From Streptomyces sp. Mut1 (GTDB lineage: Bacteria; Actinomycetota; Actinomycetes; Streptomycetales; Streptomycetaceae): a stretch of DNA of 64,000 nucleotides. Of the stretch, positions 16,528-25,497 are shown in pieces. The DNA is taken from assembly GCF_030719295.1 (NCBI RefSeq), contig NZ_CP120997.1:2542001-2606000 (forward strand). The letters are read 5' to 3'. How positions within the stretch are numbered: the stretch's first letter is position 1; every line of letters starts with the position of its first letter. Below the pieces are notes generated by a model that saw only the letters and a list, made by a program, of their open reading frames with translations, did no database searches and was not told where the DNA came from. Position numbers and translations under genes: made by a program.

Positions 16528-17526
16528 TCAGACCGCGGATTTGCGTACGAAGCGGCCGATGAGCCAGTTGACCGCGGCGATGAGCAGCAGGAGGGCGAGC
16601 ATCGCCCAGGCCACTGCGGCGGCCGGGCCGAGATGCCCCAGGTTCCAGCCGTAGTTGAAGAGGTAGATGCTGAGGGTCTCGTACTGGTTCTCGTTGCCGC
16701 CGATCGCGCCGAGCTTGCCGCCCTCCAGCAGCAGGGGCTCACCGAACAGCTGCATGGAACCGATGGTCGAGATGACGATCGTGAACAGGATCGTGGGCCG
16801 CAGCGAGGGGATGGTCACCTTGAGGAACTGCTGCCAGCGCGAGGCGCCGTCGAGCGAGGCGGCCTCGTACAGATCGGAGGGCACGGCCTGCATCGCGGCG
16901 AGGTAGATCAGGGTGTTGTAGCCGGTCCAGCGCCAGATCACGATGACGGAGATGGCGATCTTGGATGTCCAGTGGCCGTTGGCCCAGTTGGTGTCACCGA
17001 GTCCGACGAACTCCAGCACCCAGTTCAGCAGACCGCCGTCGGCCCGGAAGACCAGGGCGAAGACGAGGGCGGCCGAGGCCACCGAGGTGGCGTACGGGGT
17101 GAGAATGATCGTCCGCCAGAAGGTGCTGGCGCGGAGCTTGTAGTTCAGCAGGTGCGCCAGGCCCAGGGCCACGAGCAACTGCGGGACCGTCGACATGACA
17201 CCGATCAGGAAGGTGTTGGTGACGGCCGTCCAGAACTCCGAGTCGTGCAGGATCTTGTCGAAGTTCTCCCAGCCGACCCACTCCATCCGGTCCAGGCCGG
17301 TCATCTCCACCCGGTGCAGGGCGATCCAGCCGGTGTAGATCAGCGGGTAGAGCCCGAAGGCGCCGAAGACGAGGAAGAACGGGGCGATGTAGGCGTACGG
17401 CGACGCCTTGTCATCGAACCGCCAGAGGCGGCTCCGCCACGTCTGCCGGCGGGTGTCCGCCGGCTTCCGCTGGGAGCCAGGAGGCGGCGGGGCGTATACG
17501 TCCCGGGTGGGAGACGAGGTGGCCAC
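16528..17526 (-). CDS. cebF: Cellobiose/cellotriose ABC transporter permease
   Basis: The 332-residue product is the MalF-like partner of CebG: a Pro-rich N-terminal tail, then six membrane segments and the EAA loop EAASLDGASRWQQFLKVTIPSLRPT. The ATG at 17526 is preceded by GGAAGG-type bases. It follows cebE after 208 bp that contain two hairpins; these probably reduce permease expression relative to the binding protein. Confidence 0.93.
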   Translation of the reverse strand: MATSSPTRDVYAPPPPGSQRKPADTRRQTWRSRLWRFDDKASPYAYIAPFFLVFGAFGLYPLIYTGWIALHRVEMTGLDRMEWVGWENFDKILHDSEFWTAVTNTFLIGVMSTVPQLLVALGLAHLLNYKLRASTFWRTIILTPYATSVASAALVFALVFRADGGLLNWVLEFVGLGDTNWANGHWTSKIAISVIVIWRWTGYNTLIYLAAMQAVPSDLYEAASLDGASRWQQFLKVTIPSLRPTILFTIVISTIGSMQLFGEPLLLEGGKLGAIGGNENQYETLSIYLFNYGWNLGHLGPAAAVAWAMLALLLLIAAVNWLIGRFVRKSAV

Positions 17527-17602
17527 GGGCGGGATTCCTTCCCTGGAGTGCTTGAGTTACCCGGGTACGAGGCGGGGGCCGAGGACGTGTGCGGTGGGCT
17601 TC

Positions 17603-17723
17603 CACGGGGCGGCCGGGGAGGTACCCGGTCGCCCCGTGCAAGCCCGCCGGCAGACGTGCCCCGCGCGGCTCCGCACCCGCGGGACGGAGACGTGCAGGTG
17701 CGGGCGGCCCGGAGGCCGCCCGC
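17603..17723 (-). terminator. Two hairpins between cebE and cebF
   Basis: First hairpin 17700-17709/17714-17723 (10 bp, GGCCGCCCGC type) right after the cebE stop; second 17603-17611/17630-17638 with an extended inner stem. Such hairpins often act as partial terminators or mRNA stabilisers that favour the binding protein over permeases. Confidence 0.6.
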
Positions 17724-17734
17724 CGCTGCGAACG

Positions 17735-19063
17735 TCAGCCGATCACCTTGTCGATCTTCTCCGTCGCCGCGTCCCACGCCTTGTCGGGCTTGGTTCCGCG
17801 CTGCTCCATGTTGTTGATCTGGGTGGAGATGGCTTCCTTGATGGCGGCGTCCTTCGGGCCGATGACGGCCTCGGGGATGGACTTGGCCTCGTCGGCGTAG
17901 ATCTGCCCGATCGGGGCGTCGCTGAAGTACGGGAGCGTGGCGCCCTTCACGTCGGCCAGGTCGTACGCGCCCTTGTTGGACGGGAAGACACCGATCGCCT
18001 TGAAGACGGCGGCCTGCTGCTCGGGGGCGGTCAGCCACTTGACGAGCTTGCCGGCCTCCTCGACGTTCTTGCCCGACTTGGGCACACCGAGGAACGATCC
18101 GCCCCAGTTGGCGGCGGCCGAACCCGGGGCGGTGGTGATGTCCCACTTGCCCTTGTTGGCGTCACCGGCGGCGATCGAGATCTGTCCGGCCATCCAGGCG
18201 GGGCAGACCACGGTGGCCACGGTGCTCTTGCGCAGAGCGGCCTTCCACGGGTCACCGAACTGGGCGAGGCCCTCGGTCAGGCCCTTGTCCGCGGCCTCGG
18301 CCGACAGGTTCCAGCCCTGCTTGACGCTGGGGCTGTCCTTGTAGATCGCCTTGCCGCTCTCGTCGTAGTACTGCTTCGGGTTCGAGCTGACCACGGCGTT
18401 GAACATCGCGCTGGCGGAGTCCATGAAGTACGTCTTCGCAGGCGCGCTCTTCTTGAACTCCTCACCGAGCTTGAGGTAGTCCTCCCAGCCGCCGGAGATC
18501 TTGGCGGCGACCTCCTTGCGGTCGGTCGGCAGGCCGGCCTTCTTGAAGAGCTCGGTGTTGTAGCAGAGCGACATCGGCCCGATGTCGGTGCCCGCGCCGA
18601 TCACCTTGCCGTCGGCCGTGGTGGCCTGCTTCGCCTTCCAGGACACCCACTCGTTGACGTCGATGACCTTGCTCAGGTCGGCGAACTGGTCCGCCTTCGT
18701 GTCGACGAGCTCCTTGATGCGGCCGACCTCAAGACCCTGGACGTCGGCGAGACCACTGCCCGCGTTCAGCTGCTGGAGCAGCTTGGGGTAGTAGTCCTCC
18801 TCCTTGGCGGTGGTCTCTTCCTTCACCGTGATGTTCGGGTGCAGCTCGTGGTACTTCTCGAAGAGACCGGCTTCCTTGTAGCCGAACTGGCCGAAGTCGG
18901 CGACGGTCAGCGTGATCTTCCCGTTCGCATCGGCGCCGGCACTGTCCGAGTCGTCCGAGTCGCTGCTGCAGCCGGTCAGCAACAGGGCCGTGGCTGTCAG
19001 GCCCGTGGTGGCCAGAACCGCGACTCTGCGGCTCCGACCGGCGGCGGTGCGGGTGATACGCAT
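17735..19063 (-). CDS. cebE: Cellobiose/cellotriose-binding lipoprotein
   Basis: CebE is the extracellular substrate-binding protein of the ceb importer. The 442-residue product begins MRITRTAAGRSRRVAVLATT with a basic n-region and hydrophobic core and has lipobox LLTGC, so Cys32 is lipidated. An acidic Ser/Asp-rich linker precedes the family 1 extracellular solute-binding domain, which starts KITLTVADFGQFGYKEAG. The start ATG 19063 has AAGGAG in front; the frame is open further upstream but reads through the promoter. It is first in the cebE-cebF-cebG-bglC unit and has a CebR palindrome 130 bp upstream. Confidence 0.95.
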   Translation of the reverse strand: MRITRTAAGRSRRVAVLATTGLTATALLLTGCSSDSDDSDSAGADANGKITLTVADFGQFGYKEAGLFEKYHELHPNITVKEETTAKEEDYYPKLLQQLNAGSGLADVQGLEVGRIKELVDTKADQFADLSKVIDVNEWVSWKAKQATTADGKVIGAGTDIGPMSLCYNTELFKKAGLPTDRKEVAAKISGGWEDYLKLGEEFKKSAPAKTYFMDSASAMFNAVVSSNPKQYYDESGKAIYKDSPSVKQGWNLSAEAADKGLTEGLAQFGDPWKAALRKSTVATVVCPAWMAGQISIAAGDANKGKWDITTAPGSAAANWGGSFLGVPKSGKNVEEAGKLVKWLTAPEQQAAVFKAIGVFPSNKGAYDLADVKGATLPYFSDAPIGQIYADEAKSIPEAVIGPKDAAIKEAISTQINNMEQRGTKPDKAWDAATEKIDKVIG

Positions 19064-19192
19064 TCCACTACTCCTTGTTCCAGGGTGGGACTGGCTCACT
19101 GCGTGGCATACGCGCTGGTGAGTGCGGGTGCCGATGGGGTCGGGGGGAAGGACACGGGCAGTGCCGTTCACCTGAGAAATCCTCGGGCGATG

Positions 19193-19206
19193 TGGGAGCG
19201 CTCCCA
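19193..19206. promoter_or_regulatory. CebR operator upstream of cebE
   Basis: TGGGAGCGCTCCCA, a perfect palindrome. It lies just downstream of the predicted start of transcription, a roadblock position. Confidence 0.88.
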
Positions 19207-19221
19207 TGCGTCGATGTCGGA

Positions 19222-19251
19222 AGATTGCTGCCTGGGAGGGGTGGGTGTCAA
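19222..19251 (-). promoter_or_regulatory. Promoter of cebE
   Basis: A perfect TTGACA at 19251-19246 and CAATCT at 19227-19222, 18 bp apart, on the minus strand. The start would fall near 19215, nine bases before the CebR operator. Confidence 0.5.
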
Positions 19252-19415
19252 GAGTTGAAGACGCTTCCGTTGCGCGAGCGTGTCCTGCAAGTCACGAGAC
19301 CGTGTCCGGCCGAGGGCTTGCCAAAGCGGACCGGCGCAATATGCGGAAGCCGGAGTTCCCGAATTCCCGCAGGTGGGGGGCGTGTTGGGGAGGTGACATG
19401 GAGCCGCGGCCGAGG

Positions 19416-19468
19416 AAAACCGGCTGACCAGTCGGTTTTTCGGCATCCCCCGGAAACACTTTTCCGGG
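19416..19468 (-). terminator. Two terminator hairpins downstream of the GntR gene
   Basis: 19416-19426/19429-19439 pairs AAAACCGGCTG with CAGTCGGTTTT and carries T/A runs on both sides, so it could work in either direction. 19449-19456/19461-19468 pairs CCCGGAAA with TTTCCGGG. They lie in the 400-bp gap between the cebE promoter and the GntR gene; the rest of the gap holds nothing evident. Confidence 0.65.
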
Positions 19469-19651
19469 ACCCCGAACTCCCCCCGGGGGCCCGCCGGGAA
19501 GTGAACGGGACACCGCGCGGAGAGGTCGCCGGAGCGCACTCGCGCGTTCTTTGCCCGAACTCGATGTCCGGATGGTGGCGGACGCGGGACCTCCCGCGGT
19601 GGCCGGAACCAAGTGGGCACGGTGGCCGAAACATTGCCCTGTGGCGAGCGG

Positions 19652-20356
19652 TCAGGCCGTACGCAGACGGGCCAGGGTGCCTTCAAGCTCCTCCTGGGCC
19701 GCCCGCGCCGCCGAGTCCGCGTCGCCCGCCACGACCGCCGCGACCAGGGCCCGGTGGCCCGCGTGACCGTGCCGCGGGTCCTCCCGGCGCAGCCCGAGCA
19801 GCTCCACCAGGTCGATGAGCCCCTGCCGCAGCGCGGGCACGAACTCCGCGAACAGGTCGCTCAGCACCGGGTTGTGCGCGGCCGCCACGACCGCCCGGTG
19901 CACGGCGATGTCCGCGTCCACGAAGCGGGCGTCGTCGGTTCCGGCGCCCGCCGCCAGCCGGGCGGTGAGCGCGGCGTCCAGGGCGGCCAGGTCCTCGTCG
20001 GTACGGCGGCGCGCGGCCAGCCGGGCGGCCTGGACCTCGATCAGCATGCGCACCTCGTAGACGTCGGCGACCGAGGCCCGCCGCAGCCGCACCGGCCAGT
20101 CCTCCACGGCGTCGGTGGCCACGACGAAGACGCCGGCGCCCTGCCGGGACCTGAGGAGGCCGAGCGTGGCGAGCGTACGCACCGCCTCGCGGACCGTGGA
20201 GCGGCCCACGCCCAGCTCCCGGGCGAGCGTGGTCTCGCCCGGGAGCTTCGTGCCGACCGGCCAGTGCCCCTCGGTGATCCGCACGCGCAGATGGCTGGCC
20301 GCCTGTTCGACGAGGGGACTGGGGCGGAGCGGGCCGAGCGAGGACACGTGGTTCAC
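19652..20356 (-). CDS. GntR-family (FadR/FCD subfamily) regulator
   Basis: The 234-residue product has the winged helix at about 12-80 (LARELGVGRSTVREAVRTLATLGLLRSRQGAGVFV) and an FCD all-helical effector domain (about 95-225, with VYEVRMLIEVQAARLAA and the metal/ligand histidines). The start is a GTG at 20356, overlapping a palindrome ACCTGTCAGGT. It is divergent from the leucine leader/leuA with only 45 bp between, so both promoters overlap. Its ligand is unknown. Control of leuA by it is possible but not shown; leuA already has an attenuator. Confidence 0.85.
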   Translation of the reverse strand: MNHVSSLGPLRPSPLVEQAASHLRVRITEGHWPVGTKLPGETTLARELGVGRSTVREAVRTLATLGLLRSRQGAGVFVVATDAVEDWPVRLRRASVADVYEVRMLIEVQAARLAARRRTDEDLAALDAALTARLAAGAGTDDARFVDADIAVHRAVVAAAHNPVLSDLFAEFVPALRQGLIDLVELLGLRREDPRHGHAGHRALVAAVVAGDADSAARAAQEELEGTLARLRTA

Positions 20357-20365
20357 CTGTCAGGT
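20355..20365. promoter_or_regulatory. Candidate GntR operator
   Basis: ACCTGTCAGGT, an inverted repeat of ACCT/AGGT, covers the GntR start codon and touches the -35 of the leucine leader. Confidence 0.35.
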
Positions 20366-20394
20366 TGTCTGAGGGGTTGCGTTCTGGTTACTGT
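20365..20394 (+). promoter_or_regulatory. Promoter of the leuA leader
   Basis: TTGTCT (20365-20370) and TACTGT (20389-20394), 18 bp apart. Transcription would start near 20401, right at the ATG of the leader peptide, which would then be leaderless. Confidence 0.55.
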
Positions 20395-20401
20395 ACCGGC
20401 C

Positions 20402-20449
20402 ATGACGTACCGCGGTCTCCTTCTTCTCGGCTGCCGCGGCGGGGCCTGA
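20402..20449 (+). CDS. Leucine leader peptide (15 aa)
   Basis: ATG to TGA encode [15 protein letters not shown], with four consecutive leucine codons (CTC CTT CTT CTC, 20417-20428). Ribosome stalling there senses leucine supply. Leader peptides with leucine runs before leuA are known in actinobacteria. It is too short for normal gene calling. Confidence 0.85.
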   Translation: MTYRGLLLLGCRGGA

Positions 20450-20478
20450 AGCGATCGGCACCCCGCCGCGGGGTGCCG
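20410..20478 (+). promoter_or_regulatory. leuA transcription attenuator
   Basis: Three alternative pairings are visible. 1:2 CCGCGG 20410-20415 with 20434-20439, enclosing the Leu codons. 2:3 antiterminator 20434-20444 with 20461-20471, 11 perfect pairs. 3:4 terminator 20456-20465 with 20469-20478, 10 perfect pairs and a 3-nt loop. The antiterminator and terminator share 20461-20465 and 20469-20471, so they exclude each other. There is no U-run after the terminator, so rho or an intrinsic U-less mode may be involved. Confidence 0.8.
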
Positions 20479-20522
20479 TGCTGGGCCGGTCGCATCCGGC
20501 GATGCGAGAAGAGACACCGTTC

Positions 20523-22313
20523 ATGCCCGACTCCATGTCCGCGGCCACGTCCGACGCCCGGTCACCCCTGCACGGCTTCCCCACGATCTGCACCCCGCGC
20601 GGCCCCGTGCCCGACGGCGCGCCCCGCTGGAACCCCCAGCGCTCCAGCTCCATGCCGTCACACCGCTACCGCTCCGCCTTCGACCGCGTCGAGATCCCGC
20701 TGACCGGCCGGAGCTGGCCGCAGGCCCGGATCGAACGGCCCCCGCTGTGGGTCCCCGTCGACCTCAGGGACGGCAACCAGGCGCTGGCGGAGCCGATGGA
20801 CACCGCGCGCAAGCGGCGGATGTTCGATCTGCTGGTCGCGATGGGCTTCAAGGAGATCGAGATCGGCTACCCGTCCGCGAGCGGCACCGACTTCGACTTC
20901 GTACGGCACCTGGCGACGAGCGGGGCGGTGCCCGACGACGTCACGGTGGTCGTCTTCACCCCCGCCCGGCCGGACCTGATCGAGCGGACCTTCGAGGCGG
21001 TCGCGGGCATGGACCGGGTCGTCGTCCACCTCTACATCGCGACCGCGCCCGTCTGGCGCGAGGTCGTCCTCGGCCGCGACCGGGCCGGGGTGCACGGCGT
21101 GGTGCTGGAGGCCGCGCGGCAGATGGACCGGCTGGCGCGGGCCAGGCCCGGGGCCGACATCCGGTTCCAGTTCTCGCCCGAGGTCTTCATCCTGACCGAA
21201 CCGGACTACATCCTGGAGGTCTGCGACAGCCTGACCGAGCTGTGGGACGCCTCGCCGGACCGCCCGGTCGTCCACAACCTGCCGGCCACGGTGGAGATCG
21301 CCACCCCCAATGTGTACGCGGACCAGATCGAGTACATGCACCGCCATCTGGCCCGGCGCGAGGCGGTGATCCTCTCCGTCCACCCGCACAACGACCGGGG
21401 CACGGGCGTGGCCTGCGCGGAGCTGGCCGTGCTGGCGGGCGCCCAGCGGGTGGAGGGCTGCCTGTTCGGCAACGGGGAGCGCACCGGCAACGTCGACCTG
21501 GTCAACCTGGCGCTCAACCTGCACGCCCAGGGCGTCGACCCGATGATCGACTTCTCGGACATCGACGAGATCCGCCGCACGGTCGAGCACTGCAACCGGC
21601 TGCCGGTGCCACCGCGCCATCCGTACGGCGGCGACCTGGTGTACACCGCGTTCTCCGGCACCCACCAGGACGCGATCAGCAAGGGCTTCGCCCACCGCGC
21701 GAGCGGCGACGCGAAGCTGTGGGAGGTGCCGTACCTGCCGATCGACCCGGCGGACGTGGGGCGTACGTACGAGGCGGTCATCCGGGTCAACTCGCAGTCG
21801 GGCAAGGGCGGCATCGCCCATCTGCTGCGCACCGGGCACGGGGTGGACCTGCCGGCCGGGATGCGGGCCGACTTCTCCCGTACGGTGCAGCGCGCGACCG
21901 ACGCGAGCGGCCTGGAGGCCACCGGGGAGGACCTGTGGGACCTGTTCGAAGCGGCCTGTCTGGCCCCCGGGCGGGACGGGGCCGTCGCCCTGACGTCCTG
22001 GGCGGCGCAGACCGGGCCGGCCGGTGAGCACCGGTTCGTCTGCACGCTGCGGGTGGACGGCCGGGAGGCCGACCACGAGGGGACGGGCACCGGCACGGTC
22101 ACCGCGTTCGCGGACGCGCTGGCGGCGGCCGGGGTGGAGGTGGCCGTCCTCGGTCTCACGGAGCAGGAGCCGACGGGGCCGGCCGGGGTGACCACGGCGT
22201 ACGCGCGCTGCCGGGTCGGCGGCGAGGACAGCTGGGGCGCGGGCCGGGACGTCTCGGGCGTCGCCGCCTCGGTGGCGGCCGTGCTGTCGGCGGTGAACCG
22301 GGCGCGGGGGTAG
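20523..22313 (+). CDS. leuA: 2-isopropylmalate synthase
   Basis: LeuA condenses 2-oxoisovalerate and acetyl-CoA, the first step of leucine synthesis. The 596-residue product has a HMGL-like catalytic barrel (about 60-330) with [10 protein letters not shown], the metal site HPHNDRGTG and the [17 protein letters not shown] motif, then the LeuA C-terminal dimer and leucine-binding regulatory domain (about 450-590). The ATG at 20523 is chosen from the [11 protein letters not shown] start; other in-frame ATGs exist just upstream. The attenuator 45 bp upstream gives leucine-responsive control. Confidence 0.95.
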   Translation: MPDSMSAATSDARSPLHGFPTICTPRGPVPDGAPRWNPQRSSSMPSHRYRSAFDRVEIPLTGRSWPQARIERPPLWVPVDLRDGNQALAEPMDTARKRRMFDLLVAMGFKEIEIGYPSASGTDFDFVRHLATSGAVPDDVTVVVFTPARPDLIERTFEAVAGMDRVVVHLYIATAPVWREVVLGRDRAGVHGVVLEAARQMDRLARARPGADIRFQFSPEVFILTEPDYILEVCDSLTELWDASPDRPVVHNLPATVEIATPNVYADQIEYMHRHLARREAVILSVHPHNDRGTGVACAELAVLAGAQRVEGCLFGNGERTGNVDLVNLALNLHAQGVDPMIDFSDIDEIRRTVEHCNRLPVPPRHPYGGDLVYTAFSGTHQDAISKGFAHRASGDAKLWEVPYLPIDPADVGRTYEAVIRVNSQSGKGGIAHLLRTGHGVDLPAGMRADFSRTVQRATDASGLEATGEDLWDLFEAACLAPGRDGAVALTSWAAQTGPAGEHRFVCTLRVDGREADHEGTGTGTVTAFADALAAAGVEVAVLGLTEQEPTGPAGVTTAYARCRVGGEDSWGAGRDVSGVAASVAAVLSAVNRARG

Positions 22314-22418
22314 CGCCACCGGCGGACGAAGGGGGCGCACCCCGGCCGGGGGTGGGGGGAATGGGGACCGGCCGGGATGCGCGGGGGGAGATGGTTCGTG
22401 GGGTGACGGGGGGCGTGG

Positions 22419-23894
22419 TTACTTGTAGGCGCCGAACGCCTTCGTGAAGGCGAGGGGCTCCTGCGTGATGGAGCTGCACGTCGCGTCGGCGGCCGGCTTG
22501 GCGCCGCCCGCGCACTCCTTGTCCCGGGTGCCCGACCACATCGCGAGCCGGGCCAGCCCCTTCTCCTTGGCGAAGGCGACCAGCTGGGTGGCGTCCTCGA
22601 CCTGGAAGACCTCGGTGCTGACGTCGTTCACCCCGATCATCGGGGTGACGGCGACGGCCTTCCACGCGTCCGCGTCGGAGAGCCCGAGCACGCCCTTGAT
22701 CTGGGCCTGGGTGGCGGTGGCGGCCTGGACGGCGTACGTGCCCATGTCGCCGCTGTAGGAGGCGCCGTAGTCCATCGCCATGATGTTGACGGCCCCGACG
22801 TCCACGCCGTTCTTCTTCGCGTCGGCGACGAGGTCGACGCCGGGCTGGGTCAGGCCCTCGGGCATCACCGGCAGGGTGAAGGAGACGTCCAGACCGGGGT
22901 GGGACTTCTGGAGCTGGGCGATGGCCTGGGCGCGGCGGGTGTTGGCGGCGGCGTCGGGCAGCGCGCCGCCCTCGATGTCGAAGTCGACCTTGGTCAGCCC
23001 GTAGGTGTCGACGACCTTGCCGTAGGCGGTGGCCAGGTCCGCGGCCGAGGTGCAGTTCAGCGCCAGCTCGGAGCCGGCGGCGCCGCCGAAGGAGACCCGG
23101 ACGTCGCCGCCCGCCGCGCGCAGGGCGCCGATCTGGGAGGCGACCTGGTCGTCGCCGAGGCCGGTGACCCCGCCCCAGAGCGGGGCGCAGCCGCCGCCGG
23201 AGGTGATGAAGGCGAGGTTGAACTCCTTCACCCCGGTCCTGGAGGCGGTGTCCAGCAGGTCGTACGCCGGGTAGAGCGAGGTGTCGACGTACGGGGCGAA
23301 GCGGGCGCCGCTCGCCGTGCCGCCGCCGTCGTCGGTCCCGGTGGGTGTGGGGGTCGGGGTGGGAGTGGGCTGCCCGGTGGGCTCGTCGGTGGGGGTGTCC
23401 GTGGGGGTGGGGGTCGCGGTCCCGGTGGGGCGGCCGCTGGGTTCGGGGGTCGCCCCGGTGTCGACGGAGCACTTCTGGCCGTCGATGAGGCAGCCGGTGG
23501 GGTCGGCGGCCGTGCCGTCGGAGCTGGTGACGAAGCCGATGGTGACGGAGGCTCCGGCGGCGAGCTCCTTGTCCCAGTCGGCGGGCCCGACCGTGACGTG
23601 GCCGCCGCTGACGGTGTGCTCACCGTTCCACAGGGAGCTGAGCCTCGTGCCCGCCGGCAGGTCGAATTCGAGCGTCCAGTCGCTCTTGGCCCGGTCGGTG
23701 TCGTTGGTGACGACGTACTGCCCGGTGTAGCCGCCGCCCCAGCCGCTGGTCCGGGTGTAGGCGGCCCCGACCGCCGCGGCCTGGGCCGTGCCGTTGAGGG
23801 CGAAGACCGTTGCGCCGATCACGGCCGCGGCGACGACGGCGCCGACCGCCTTCGTCCTGGTGCCCACCGTGCGCCGGTGCGTGCTGGTGCCCAT
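22419..23894 (-). CDS. Secreted CBM2-GH18 chitinase
   Basis: The 491-residue product has a signal peptide (about 1-40, ending TAQA), a CBM2-type domain (about 41-145, with NDTDRAKSDWTLEFDLP), a Pro/Thr linker (about 146-192) and a GH18-like barrel. The catalytic signature is DFDIE: Asp304, Asp306, Glu308, matching the DxxDxDxE motif in shortened form. It should act outside the cell on chitin. It is convergent with leuA. Upstream lie direct repeats of the OmpR-type next to a two-component system on the same strand, so that system may control it. Confidence 0.9.
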   Translation of the reverse strand: MGTSTHRRTVGTRTKAVGAVVAAAVIGATVFALNGTAQAAAVGAAYTRTSGWGGGYTGQYVVTNDTDRAKSDWTLEFDLPAGTRLSSLWNGEHTVSGGHVTVGPADWDKELAAGASVTIGFVTSSDGTAADPTGCLIDGQKCSVDTGATPEPSGRPTGTATPTPTDTPTDEPTGQPTPTPTPTPTGTDDGGGTASGARFAPYVDTSLYPAYDLLDTASRTGVKEFNLAFITSGGGCAPLWGGVTGLGDDQVASQIGALRAAGGDVRVSFGGAAGSELALNCTSAADLATAYGKVVDTYGLTKVDFDIEGGALPDAAANTRRAQAIAQLQKSHPGLDVSFTLPVMPEGLTQPGVDLVADAKKNGVDVGAVNIMAMDYGASYSGDMGTYAVQAATATQAQIKGVLGLSDADAWKAVAVTPMIGVNDVSTEVFQVEDATQLVAFAKEKGLARLAMWSGTRDKECAGGAKPAADATCSSITQEPLAFTKAFGAYK

Positions 23895-23990
23895 CGCGTT
23901 CCTGCCTCGTCATACGGAAGTGGGGGATGCGGGAGCACGCTAGCGCCAGCGAAAGGGGCAAACGGGGTGATCCGGACCGGAGTTGATGTT

Positions 23991-24008
23991 CTTAGGGTTG
24001 GCTTAAGG
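23991..24008. promoter_or_regulatory. Response-regulator-type direct repeats upstream of the chitinase gene
   Basis: CTTAGG at 23991 and CTTAAGG at 24002 are spaced 11 bp, one helical turn, the arrangement bound by OmpR/PhoB-type regulators. A third related CCTAAAGG lies at about 24020. They are about 100 bp upstream of the chitinase start and 70 bp after the histidine kinase stop. Confidence 0.4.
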
Positions 24009-24075
24009 GGCGCATCGGCCGCCCTAAAGGTTCGGCCCGCCCGGGGCACGGAACGGCCCGGAACGGGGCCGGCGC

Positions 24076-25497
24076 TCAGGCCACGCCCCGGGGGCCGCGC
24101 CGCTTGGCCCCGCGCCGCTGCCGGCCGACCCGGTGGCCGCGCCCGCGCCGCTCGGGCCGCTGCCCGTCGAGCCCGATCCAGACCCGCACCTCGGTGCCGC
24201 CGAGCACCGAGCGGCCGATGCGCACGTCACCGCCGGTGGACTCGGCGACCCGGCGCACGATGTCCAGGCCGAGACCGGTGGAGCCCACCTCGCCCCGGGC
24301 CCGGCCGCGCCCGCTGCCGCCGCGCGCCAGGGCCGCCTTCGGGTCCGCGATGCCGCCCCCCGCGTCCGAGACGAGCACGATCACCGCGTCCCCGCTGTGG
24401 TGCACGTCGACCGCGAAGGCGGTGCCCTCCGGCGTGTGCCGGAAGACGTTGCCGAGCAACGCGTCGAGCGCGGCGGCCAGTTCGGCGCGGGCGACCGGGA
24501 TGCGTACCGTGCGGTCAACCCCCGCGAGGCGCACCTCGCGGCCCTCGTCCTCGGCCAGCGCGGACCAGAAGGCCATCCGTTCGCGGATCACCTCGCCGGC
24601 GTCGCAGCCGGCCCCGGGCCCGCCCGGCTGGGTCTGCGGGCGCTGTTCCCGGGCGGTCCTGATGATCGTGTCGACCTCGCGCTCCAACTGTTCGACGGCC
24701 GCCCTGGTCTGCTCGGCGGCCGGGCCCTCGCCGAGGGACGCGGCGTTCAGCCGCAGGACGGTGAGCGGGGTGCGCAGCCGGTGCGAGAGGTCGGCGGCGA
24801 GTTCCCGCTCGTTGGCGAGGAGCTGGACGACCTGGTCGGCCATGGAGTTGAACGCGACGGCGGCGGAGCGCAGTTCGGCCGGGCCCTCCTCCCGGACCCG
24901 GGTGCCGAGCCGCCCCTCCCCCAGGTCGTGCGCGGCGCCCGCGAGGCGCCGGGCGGGCTCGACCATGCGGACGCCGAGGCGGTCGGCCACCGCGACCGAG
25001 CCGACGATCAGCGCGATGCCCACGCCCGCCAGCATCAGCCAGGCCGTGGCGACCCCGTGGGAGACCTCGTCGTCGGGGACGAACACCTCGACGACCGCGA
25101 TGCCGCCGGAGCCCAGCGCGGTCGGCTGGAGCAGCACCGAGCCGCCGGCCACCTCGGTGACGGCGGCGCGGCCCGAGGTGCGTACGCTCTCCAGGTCCTC
25201 GCCGGTGGCGCGCCCGCGGCCGATGTCCGCCGCGGCGCCGTCCGCCTCGCCGGAGGCCGGGATGTGGACGGCCATCCGGCCGGCCGCGCCCGGTTCGGTG
25301 GTGAGCACGGCCGTTTCGAGCTTGGTCCGGTCGGTGGTGATGGAGAGGGTGGGGCCGATCGTCGCGGCCTGGCGTTCGGCGTCGGTGAACGCGCGGTCGC
25401 GGGCCATCTCCCGGACGACGAGCCCCAGCGGCACGGCGAAGGCGATCACGACCATCGCGGTGACGGCCACGCAGACCTTGACCAGGGCCCATCTCAT
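24076..25497 (-). CDS. Sensor histidine kinase
   Basis: The 473-residue product has membrane helices at about 8-30 and 150-172, flanking a 120-residue extracellular sensor, then HAMP (about 173-225), HisKA with His239 in LSHRLRTPLTVLRLNA, and a HATPase_c domain with N-box LLGNVFRHTPEG and G-box GSTGLGLDIVRRVAESTGG. The Arg/Gly-rich C-terminal tail is disordered. The ATG at 25497 overlaps the stop of the response regulator by 4 bp (ATGA), so the two are coupled. The stimulus is unknown. Confidence 0.92.
   Translation of the reverse strand: MRWALVKVCVAVTAMVVIAFAVPLGLVVREMARDRAFTDAERQAATIGPTLSITTDRTKLETAVLTTEPGAAGRMAVHIPASGEADGAAADIGRGRATGEDLESVRTSGRAAVTEVAGGSVLLQPTALGSGGIAVVEVFVPDDEVSHGVATAWLMLAGVGIALIVGSVAVADRLGVRMVEPARRLAGAAHDLGEGRLGTRVREEGPAELRSAAVAFNSMADQVVQLLANERELAADLSHRLRTPLTVLRLNAASLGEGPAAEQTRAAVEQLEREVDTIIRTAREQRPQTQPGGPGAGCDAGEVIRERMAFWSALAEDEGREVRLAGVDRTVRIPVARAELAAALDALLGNVFRHTPEGTAFAVDVHHSGDAVIVLVSDAGGGIADPKAALARGGSGRGRARGEVGSTGLGLDIVRRVAESTGGDVRIGRSVLGGTEVRVWIGLDGQRPERRGRGHRVGRQRRGAKRRGPRGVA

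Noticed and set aside
20395..20522. T-box riboswitch before leuA
   Set aside because: No T-box sequence; the leader peptide with alternative hairpins explains the region.
20658..22340. Minus-strand ORF opposite leuA
   Set aside because: Same shadow effect; leuA on the plus strand has all family motifs.
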